Positions 27,314 through 36,578 of a stretch of 64,000 nt of DNA are shown here, one piece after another. The position numbers and the translations under genes are program-made. The notes below the pieces were generated by a model. It was not told where the DNA came from and ran no database searches. It saw only the letters and a list, made by a program, of their open reading frames with translations. Position 1 is the stretch's first letter. Each line of letters begins with the position of its first letter. This DNA comes from Brevipalpus yothersi (Eukaryota > Arthropoda > Arachnida > Trombidiformes > Tenuipalpidae), in assembly GCA_003956705.1 (NCBI GenBank), contig QZCP01000831.1, forward strand, positions 1 to 64,000, in the 5' to 3' direction.

Positions 27314-27633
27314 NNNNNNNNNNNNNNNNNNNNNNNNNNNNNNNNNNNNNNNNNNNNNNNNNNNNNNNNNNNNNNNNNNNNNNNNNNNNNNNNNNNNNNN
27401 NNNNNNNNNNNNNNNNNNNNNNNNNNNNNNNNNNNNNNNNNNNNNNNNNNNNNNNNNNNNNNNNNNNNNNNNNNNNNNNNNNNNNNNNNNNNNNNNNNNN
27501 NNNNNNNNNNNNNNNNNNNNNNNNNNNNNNNNNNNNNNNNNNNNNNNNNNNNNNNNNNNNNNNNNNNNNNNNNNNNNNNNNNNNNNNNNNNNNNNNNNNN
27601 NNNNNNNNNNNNNNNNNNNNNNNNNNNNNNNNN
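27314..27633. other. Assembly gap (320 N)
   Basis: Undetermined bases flanked on both sides by GA repeats in the same orientation (27257-27313 and 27634-27675). The missing sequence may be one long GA tract. Confidence 0.99.

Positions 27634-27675
<42 letters not shown>
27634..27675. repeat. (GA)n microsatellite, right of gap
   Basis: About 42 bp of GA repeats leaving the gap. Confidence 0.97.
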
Positions 27676-27678
<3 letters not shown>

Positions 27679-28375
27679 GCTTCAGTCCCAAGTTTCGATA
27701 GATCTTATGTAACCTTTCATTATTTAGGCGAGATGCTAAGGCCCATCAAAAGATATGAAAGCAAATCCACTTTGACATTGAAAGTTTTTTTTCGCTCTTC
27801 TCAATTCCATGAGCCAAGAAAAGTTCTAGGAAAGAGAGAGAGAGAGAGAGAAAGTTTGCAGCTTCTTGCTGTTCAAATTGCCAGCGTAAACGGCTGTGAT
27901 CAATAGCGTTTGGTGAGCCCAAGATTAGCAGCATGCGAAAGAAAAATATGGATCACTTCATCTTCTTCAGTTTTTTTGTGTGTATGTATGTCCAAATGAC
28001 AGTGGAACAGCAAATCATGTTAAGCAAAATATCGGAGAGAGAGAAATGCTATTCAGGAAGATGATCGCCAAGATCGGCCATAAGCCGTAAGCACGTTGAG
28101 ATGATGGCAAATTTTTTTTGTCTCTTCCATGACAATCACTTGGAAAAAGAAATGAACTAGACTTTTTTTGCTTACTTTCGTTCTTTTTCCTCACTTCATG
28201 TTCATATACATGTACAAGTCTTTTTATCAAAGTGAAAATGATTTTTAACTTGATTTGTAAGCCAATGAATCATCTCTCCTCTCGATGATAATTATGGTGA
28301 AGAAGCATTGAAGAGGGTGGTAAAGTTAGAAGAGCGAGAGAAAAAGAGATAAACTGGAACTCTCATGAATATTGG

Positions 28376-28378
<3 letters not shown>

Positions 28379-28420
<42 letters not shown>
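28379..28420. repeat. (AG)n microsatellite
   Basis: About 42 bp of AG repeats. Confidence 0.97.
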
Positions 28421-28422
<2 letters not shown>

Positions 28423-31009
28423 TGATGAAGGCCATCAGATGAGTGAACAAGATCATGAGCAATTAATTGCCAGAACTTTTTTATATCCCTCATCTTTTCA
28501 AGCTTGACTTGTTCACCACTTTTACATCATACTATGATGGTTCTCTACACAGTTGCAATGATACTCCACTATGGTTCCATTTCATCATGGATCAGAGAGA
28601 GATGTGTGATGGCCGAAAATTCAAGGTAGAGGCTGCAAAAAAGCAAAAAATTGCAAAAGAGAGAGAGAGAAGATGAGGAAGAGAAAAAAAGTGATGAAGA
28701 TTGCCTGAGTTACTATCACCGTTGATTGACAGAGACATGAATTACACATCAGATGGTCCAAATTTGCGAGCTAATTAGATGGATACAGCTTCATCAAATA
28801 TTATGAATATGCTTTATGAGAGCTTGTATACTTTTTCAAACTTAAGATTAGCCAGACATGATATCAGTATATAAATTTTAACAGTGAAAGCATTGAGAAA
28901 CTAAGTACATAATCTAGTTAAAAAAGCTAAGATGAAGAGGGGGAAGTATGAGAAATTATCTCTTCAGCGGAACGGAAACAATTTCAAAATTAAGGCAATC
29001 AATTGCCTCAGTCAACTATGAATACACAGCACAGCCCAAATGCATGTGGTTCTTTTTTCGGTGCTACTTTCTTTCTATTTCTCTTTTTGCAAAGATTCTT
29101 GATGTGGCCATCAGCATACAAGTGATGCTAAATATACACTTCATGTACTTCATATATTGGTGAAATTTTCTGCAAGTTGCTCATAGAAAAATCAAGTAAT
29201 GGAAGCTGATCCAGCAAGAACTGCTAGGATGTCCTATCTTGTGGTTCTGAATAACTCCCGAAATTTTCGAGAGTATTTGCATTCTATATCTTTTCATTAT
29301 TGACACTTCACAGCATCACAGTGTAATTAGACTAATTAGACTGGTTAAAATTGCTGGCTCCAATGACCAATGCGCAAAACATCAGACAAAAGATTTTCAT
29401 GGACAAAAGAATTCTTGGAAGACACTAATTTGCGAACGAATTTGGTCATGATTAATTCCTTCATGAAAGTATTTTGAGTCACATTAGTCATCATCATTCT
29501 GATCATGGTGCCCAGGATTGAGGTTATCTTCCTGAATGCCTGGAGAGAGGTAACGATAAGTGCCAATCAAAATGAACCGGTATATAGCTAAGACAGTGCC
29601 CAATATGAGTCAGTTTGGTGGCTAGAACATGCAAAATTGCTATACTTTCATGCAATCTTCCAGCAAAATACCGAAAATGAGTCATTTAAGTAAGCAATAA
29701 ATTTTTACTCAAGATCATGGTTCCAATACAGACCGAGTGCTCATGTTGAGCAGAATGTCTGGACCACAAAAATACATCAAAATTGCAATCCTTTCTGAAA
29801 AACAAAGAATTAAAAGAGAGAAGATCTTCGTACCTTGAACCTAGAACCTAGAACTTTATTTTGGAAACTTTTGCAATGATAAAGTTCAAAGGGCAAAATT
29901 TTATCTTCTCAAATCGACAACTCTTGATGGGCTCATCGCTGGATGTTGCTCTTTTTGGAGAATTAGGCGGGAAGAGAGAAAGTGAAAGTGAATCTCTCAC
30001 AGATCTGAAACTTAGAACCTTCAACAAATATGTTGAAGTCATGAGAAATTTTTGAAACTTTTGCACTCAACTGACAGGTCCTCGAGACTGGCTTCGAGAA
30101 ACAAAAGTGTGTTAATACAAGGGAGAGAGACTAGGAAGTGGATGATTTGGATAAGTTCAAGTAAACATGTTTGCAAGAGGAGCAAAATGAGAAAGATATT
30201 GGAGAGGAGAAAGTATATGCAAAAGAGAGAGAGAGATGCTGGAGTGAAAAAGTCCTGGGAAAAGTGAAATGAGAGAAGGTGATGGCGAATAAGGGTCAAA
30301 AGTGGGTATGATACGTCGAAAATGTGTTCACTTTATAGTTTGTAGTCTATGTGTATATTTTGGGCTTACACACAGAATGCAATTAATCATGGTGAATATT
30401 TGCTTCCTTTTGAAATGGATATTATCTGAGGAGAAGTTGAGTGAAAGGCGTGAAGTGAGCAAGCCGAGAAAGAGAGAGAGAGAAGATGATAAAAGAAGGA
30501 AAGAAAGTGGAAAGTAAGGTAAGAAATGTGTATGTGTGTGTATGCTGTCAAGAAATTGTCCCATGAATATATCCCATGAATACAAAATGAGCGGAAAGGG
30601 CAGCGGGCCAGATAAGCTTATTTCATCCCAGAACGCCTCAGATTCATCTCCTCCAGACTAATGATAGACTTTCGCACAGAATCGACTCAATTTCAGGCTT
30701 AATTCGCTCTCTCTTTCAAAGTGTAACAAGAGATGAAGTGAACATCGTTTGTATGCAGCAGCAATAAAAACAATCGAAAAATATCCCCAGAACTTTTATT
30801 TTTTCTTTTTCTTCCTCTCTCTCTCTCCCTTTCTCTATATACACGTCTCACAGACTCAGTCCGCCCCTTCTTCAAAATCTCAGCTATCATCTTATTCAAT
30901 TGTCTTGAGGCTATTCCAGGCCGCCAAAAATCGTCTATATAGAGAGAGTATACATCATGGAACCCCGAAAGAAGCCCTGTTATCGCTCATAAATGGCCTG
31001 AGAATAGGA

Positions 31010-31011
<2 letters not shown>

Positions 31012-31075
<64 letters not shown>
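31012..31075. repeat. (AG)n microsatellite
   Basis: About 64 bp of AG repeats. Confidence 0.97.
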
Positions 31076-31077
<2 letters not shown>

Positions 31078-31706
31078 GAAACAACACACTTTCAGGCCCA
31101 GGCAATAAGATGAGGAAGAAGAAAAAAAAACGGCACCAGGTTCATGCCTGATCACTTCATCTCTTTTGATGTCCATGTTCAATCTCCAGGCTATTATCAT
31201 CAACCCATCGGACAGAGTCTATAACAGCTCTTTTTTCTCTCTTCTTCTTCTTCTTCTTCTTATTGCGAGCATCTTATTTTCGACTGATTGTCTCTCTCTA
31301 ACTCCATTATTGCGATGCTCCAATTATCACTCTTGTGACTTGATAGACCTGTTCAGTGGTCCTTTTTTTTGGATGTACAAAATCAATTCAAGCCCTGCCG
31401 CTGATTAATTATCTTTCCATCTTTTTCGACTATGATGCATGCGTGCTCAGAGTACATAAAGTAAGTGTGCATGTATGTGTATATATGTATATTTATATGT
31501 TTTCTGCTGAACGTTTCATGTTGGAACAGATCAGATGTGATGGAGAAGGTGAATCTTACACAAAGTGTGCTCTCTGATGTATTGTCGGATATTCCGGTTT
31601 GCTTGGCAACCTTCGGAACTCTTCTCCTGGGCCGATTGCTCAGGGAGGCCAGTGAAATGACCGAAAATCGGAGATCCCAGACCGAGCCTGATAATGCAAA
31701 AAAGCC

Positions 31707-31713
<7 letters not shown>

Positions 31714-31769
<56 letters not shown>
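31714..31769. repeat. (CT)n microsatellite
   Basis: About 56 bp of CT repeats, inverted relative to the AG tract 640 bp upstream. Confidence 0.97.
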
Positions 31770-31774
<5 letters not shown>

Positions 31775-32465
31775 CGTGCTCATCTTGAACTGTATTCCTT
31801 GGGCTTGTATCGTTCTCACTTCACAAGCTGACTCACGGAAAGTCTGTCTGTTCCCTTTTATTATGCAATTCAACGGAACGGATGATGTGTGAAGATAGCA
31901 AAGCCATTTTGATCCCTAATAAGCTTCCCAAATCACCACCAGCATCATGATTACTTACCACTATTCATTTAATTTCTCTCTTTTTCTCATCCATTTTCTC
32001 AAAGTCTCGTCATTTTTGCACATTGAAATCAAACAGAGAGACTCTCTGAGAGAGTTCTCAGAGGAAGAGTGAGAAAGAGAGGGGAAGTAAAGGGAAAACA
32101 TTGAAATTCGATGGATCCATCGAGGTGGATGCTTTGCTATGCAATAAAATAGCTGAATAGAGAAAGGATTTAAACATGAATTTGACAAAATTTGATGCAT
32201 CATATTGTATGATGGAATTTTATTGAATTTGATAGAGGAATGTATTGAACTGAAGGATGGATAGCACTTAGCGTCGATTCTGGGAGAGTGGCGGCAGTGT
32301 TTAAGTCCCCCTAGTAAAGTGGGCTAAATTTGAATGCAAGTATTTCAATTTCTATGTATATCGAGCTCAATGGGTGGTGGTAGAGATGGTTGAGTGAAAG
32401 TGAAAGAGGAGAGTTAATTTGGGCAAAATAGTCTTGTCCATGGTTTTGTGTTGCAGTAGGAAAAG

Positions 32466-32466
<1 letters not shown>

Positions 32467-32528
<62 letters not shown>
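32467..32528. repeat. (CT)n microsatellite
   Basis: About 62 bp of CT repeats. Confidence 0.97.
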
Positions 32529-32529
<1 letters not shown>

Positions 32530-34177
32530 AATCGCGAAAGGAATGTTATGGAAAGAGATGGATGGAGCTATTGAATCATTTTGAGCATTCCAAATGGTAG
32601 TTGAAATAAATACACAGAGGCAGTGAGAAGAAGAAAAAATATAGACAGAGACAGAAAGTGGATGAAAAAAAGTGCTCCGAGTCCAGTGGCAGGCAGCGAT
32701 TCTTGGACTATTTATCACTTTTTGACAGGCTAAGGAAGGCGAAAAAAGTCGAAAAGATCGCGCAAGATGCTCATAGAAAGGAGAAGAAGGAGGAGGAGAA
32801 GGAAGAGGAGGGTGATAGTGTATTATGAGGAGATGAGAGGAGAAGGATAAAACACGATAGGATGAATTGTGTGTGTACAGAGGAGAAGAAGAAACGGAGG
32901 CAAGATAAATTCGAAGAAAAAATAGGGTAAAAGTACTGGAGATGGTAGTAATAGAGATCAAGAAGCGAAAAAGAGGATCAACTCATTGTGTGTGGCATGA
33001 ATTATGAATATTCAAGGGAAAAAAAGAGTGTAAAATAAAATGGTACTTAATGGTTGTGTAGAATTTCGAAAAAGGATGAAATCAACTTATTCCACCATTT
33101 TTTCTGTCTCTTTGGTAAATTTTTCCTTGAGACACACTATTTCTCTCTATCACTAGACAATAGAAGGGCAAAAGTCTAGGAGAGGAACGAAAAAATTTGC
33201 ATAAATACATAAATTTTGAATACTAACTCATACATATGTGTGTGTACATATACATTTGCATCCTAGCATAGCGAGTCGGTTTCGCTATTTTCATCTCTTC
33301 CGTATGTGACGTTAACTGAATTATTCAACTTGTTGCTTCCCAGTAAATAGCAGCATGAAAAGTGGAAAAAGAGATGGAAAAACGATTGAAAATTTTCATT
33401 CTCTTTGGCCTTCCGTTTTTTTTTCATCACATTTACTATTCCAAAAACACACACACATAGATAACTGATGATTATCTCTCTCTTCTCATGAAATGGCCTA
33501 TTATTGATGTGTCTCGTTGAGAGAGTGAAAGCGTTTGTTTTTTCACAAATGACAGTGAAAAGTATGGGAACCTTCTAGGAATTTGTATTGATAAGGGCCA
33601 AGGAATGATGATGATAAATCTTGATATGTGAATTACAGAGGCTGGAGAAGGAGAGAGAGAAAGAGGCTGAAAAGATGCGGAGAAGATGCAGATCTTTCTC
33701 TTTCTCTTTCTTTTATGATCAGTTAATCATTTCTTGAATCCCTCGGGCATTTTGTGTATGGCTCCTCCTAATTTTTGCTTCTTTTTCGCACCCGAAATTA
33801 ATGATTATGATTTTGAATGACGAAAATCGTACGACAAAACAGAACGTGCTCTTTTTGAGTACTCTTTCTCAGCTCAATTGCTGGAGGCTAATTAGTCGAA
33901 ACTAGTTTCACTTTGATTCGTTAGTGGCAAAAGGAATATCAGCAAAAAACTTGGACACGAATTTATTATTTACATCAGATGAAGTGGAACTAGATGAAAC
34001 CCATCGATTTTCATGGAAGGAGGTTAACCACTATTTTGTATACAATCTACCATCAATTGGGCTTGGATGATTCAGTGTAAGCTTTCTTGGGCAATCTTGT
34101 TGATGCATGAAAAATTTGCATAAAAGAAATCCGGGGAACATCTAATTTGGTCACCTTGGTTGACCATGAAATGATAT

Positions 34178-34181
34178 GCTC
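34178..34181. repeat. Target-site duplication, left copy (GCTC)
   Basis: GCTC directly before the 5' LTR is repeated directly after the 3' LTR at 40001-40004. A 4-bp duplication is normal for Ty3/gypsy elements. Confidence 0.75.
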
Positions 34182-34517
34182 TGTAAGAGTATAGCTTGCT
34201 CGTTCTCTCTCTCTCTCTCTCTCTCTTTCTATTTGCTCCTCCATTTTGACCTCAGTCCTTTGGGACACCTAAAATTCCCAAGAACTGGTAAAGTCCCGGG
34301 ACAAGCTAGCTCCAGGGTTTATCGGATTCTGACCGTTGAGAAAAGATTCACACAAAGAAGCTCAGTTCGAGTTATGATGACGAGAGCGTTAGTTTGAAGA
34401 CTGAAAACCTTACATTTTGAATCTTTGATTACTCATTTTCAATTAGATATCATTATAATTATTCAAATTAAACTCAATTCGATAGTGTGACTCATGTGTT
34501 CAACTGATATTCTCATA
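34182..34517 (+). repeat. 5' LTR (336 bp)
   Basis: Begins TGTAAGAG and ends CTCATA, so it has TG...TA rather than TG...CA ends. It contains a (CT)11 tract near its start. The small open frame inside it is repeated in the 3' LTR and has no protein-like features. Confidence 0.93.
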
Positions 34518-34559
34518 TTCCACCGAGATCGATTCGATCAATAATAGTTTTGAGTGAAA

Positions 34560-35445
34560 AAAATCTGAAAGTTTCAAGTTTTGACCATTTTTTGAAATTC
34601 CTTCATGGTGAAATTTCGATTTGAACTTTTCTGATGTTTGATTCTATCTTTATACTCATGTACGTTGTTGACTGAGTCTGTTAACACAAGAAATTCGATT
34701 CTATGATTTTCCAATCGAAAGTTATGGTGAAAAATTAAGTGACTTTCTCAACTTTTCACTTTCATCGGAAATTTTTGCCAGAATTTTTATTTTTCAACTT
34801 TTCATCATGATGCTGATATTTTCGTGATTAGTTTTGGATGCTGATTCAGGAACAATAATAAAAACATCTGTGCTATTCCTCATTCAAAAGTTATGAGCAA
34901 AACTTAACCGTTTTCCGCCCAAATTTCATCATTTTCATCATCATCAAAATTCTCGGCCAAAATTTTTGGTTCACTCGAATCTCATGATTTTTTCATGGAA
35001 TTGAATTGTTCTTGTTGAGCTGAATCTAATGGTGTGCTCATTAATCCTGTAACACATATACTTTGCGAGATATGGTCAAAAATTAAGTGATATTTCCACT
35101 TTTTGCATCAATTTCATCATCCTCAAAATTTTTGGTGAAAATTTCCGTTTGAGCTAAACCTCCTCATTTCTTCATGGATATGGATTCCTCTCATTGTACT
35201 GAATCAATTGACATGCTGATAATGCCTGAAATGTTTCTACTCATCAAGTTATGACCGAAAATTAAGTGAAATTTTCTGATTTTCCACTATTTTCATCATC
35301 CTCAAAACTTTTCGGCGAAATTTTTTCCTGGCCTGAATTCTTCTGATTTTTCGATAAATTTGGATTCTTATTGATGGATTGAGCCTAGTGATATGCTTGA
35401 TATGGATAAATTCATGATGTTTTCTGAACTATCATCGAAAAGAAA
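34560..35445 (+). repeat. Degenerate tandem repeats of about 170-180 bp in the retrotransposon leader
   Basis: A recurring block (TTATG, a few bases, AAAATTAAGTGA, TTTCATCATCCTCAAAA, then a less conserved tail) recurs with TTATG-like landmarks near 34722, 34891, 35070, 35249 and 35430, a period of about 169-181 bp. The copies have diverged strongly and lie wholly in the untranslated leader. Confidence 0.65.
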
Positions 35446-35717
35446 ATGATTTTTGGCCCTTTCGCAGCATAATCTTAGCGATCACTTTCGCCATTTTTTT
35501 TTCTTCCCCGCCTTTCTCGACCGAACGGACAAAGGGTAATAAAAAGTTCAACAAGTTTTGGTGGCGCAAGTCGTGGATTGTGCGCATTTCGATAATCAAC
35601 ATTGACGTTTGGTGTACTTGTATTAACGTTGGTTTAGAACGCTAGTGAACATTGTAATCAGCTAAAAAAACTTTTTTCTTCACTTCTATTTCTTCTGATT
35701 TGATCATAATTGAAATT

Positions 35718-36578
35718 ATGAACACATATAATTTGAGAAACGTTCGTTCGAACTCAAATGCCAGCTCAACCAACATGGAGCCAGTGGATAGTGGCCAACT
35801 TTCCAATGTACAACAACAACAACAACATGCACCCAATGTAAGCAATACTTATTGTTCCAATGAGATCACGATAAAAGAGTTTAAAGGTGACAGCAGTAAG
35901 GTGTCAGCTAGGAATTGGATATACAGATTTGACATGTTATCAGATCGTAAAAAATGGTCCAATGCTGATAAAATTTTCATGTTAGGCAATTTTCTGAGTG
36001 ATGAGGCTGCTGAATGGTACATAACGACTTTGAGAAGAAATGAAAAAATTGAATATGATGAAATGAAAGAATTATTCTTGAAACGTTTCGACATCAAATT
36101 AGTTGATCCTTTAGTAGAATTTTGTCGACTCAAATATGATTCCCAGAAAGGTATAAAAATTTATTTCGAAAAGAAGAGAGAACTTGGAATGAATGCTGAA
36201 CTAACTGAAATGCAAATTGTCACGTTGATGATTGATGGATTACCACCATCTTTATCCTCATTCTTCACCACCATAAAACCTCCAACTATGGATGAGTTTT
36301 ACAACATCGCAAGACAAGCGGAAACTAACCTCAAATTGAGTGAAGTTTCGAGAAATCGGCCCATGAATCATGAGCCAAGAAAACAATTCTCTTCCAAGAG
36401 AAAAGTGGCGCCTAATCCATGCAAAATTTGTATGGAAAAAGGGCATCCTAATCGTATGCACTACACGTACGATTGTTGGTTTAATCCAAAGAATTCCAAT
36501 TCAAGTTTCAATCCGTCCAAAAAGTTCAAACCTCTCTCTTTCCCTAACAAAACCCAACCACCAAAAGTTTTAAACTAA
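35718..36578 (+). CDS. gag: gag polyprotein of the LTR retrotransposon
   Basis: Runs from the first ATG (35718) to TAA, 286 residues. The N-terminus is polar with a Gln run coded by CAA repeats (about 35812-35826). The middle has the capsid-like helical pattern of Ty3/gypsy Gag (WIYRFDML, AAEWYITTL, ELFLKRF). Near the C-terminus a zinc knuckle of variant form reads CKICMEKGH followed by HYTYDCW, so the last Cys is further away than in the standard CX2CX4HX4C box. The tail is basic. It should form the particle and bind the element RNA. The last codons contain the slippery heptamer for making Gag-Pol. Confidence 0.88.
   Translation: MNTYNLRNVRSNSNASSTNMEPVDSGQLSNVQQQQQHAPNVSNTYCSNEITIKEFKGDSSKVSARNWIYRFDMLSDRKKWSNADKIFMLGNFLSDEAAEWYITTLRRNEKIEYDEMKELFLKRFDIKLVDPLVEFCRLKYDSQKGIKIYFEKKRELGMNAELTEMQIVTLMIDGLPPSLSSFFTTIKPPTMDEFYNIARQAETNLKLSEVSRNRPMNHEPRKQFSSKRKVAPNPCKICMEKGHPNRMHYTYDCWFNPKNSNSSFNPSKKFKPLSFPNKTQPPKVLN

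Larger units (their letters stand above)
23529..34177. other. Gene-poor repeat-rich region, part 2
   Basis: About 10.6 kb between the inverted repeat and the retrotransposon. I find no convincing exon. It holds many GA/TC tracts, an assembly gap, a short (TTC)n run near 31238-31262, octamer motifs and duplicated TAATTAG-type motifs. Long open frames made of repeated Leu-Ser or Glu-Arg are readings of the microsatellites. Confidence 0.45.

Noticed and set aside
34176..34397. Open frame inside the 5' LTR, also present in the 3' LTR
   Set aside because: It is repeated only because the LTRs are identical. It has no start context or domain, and begins in the CT tract.
34518..34540. Primer-binding site after the 5' LTR
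   Set aside because: The sequence begins TTCCACCGAG, without the TGG that pairs with tRNA CCA ends. A partial resemblance to a tRNA 3' half is too weak to name a primer.
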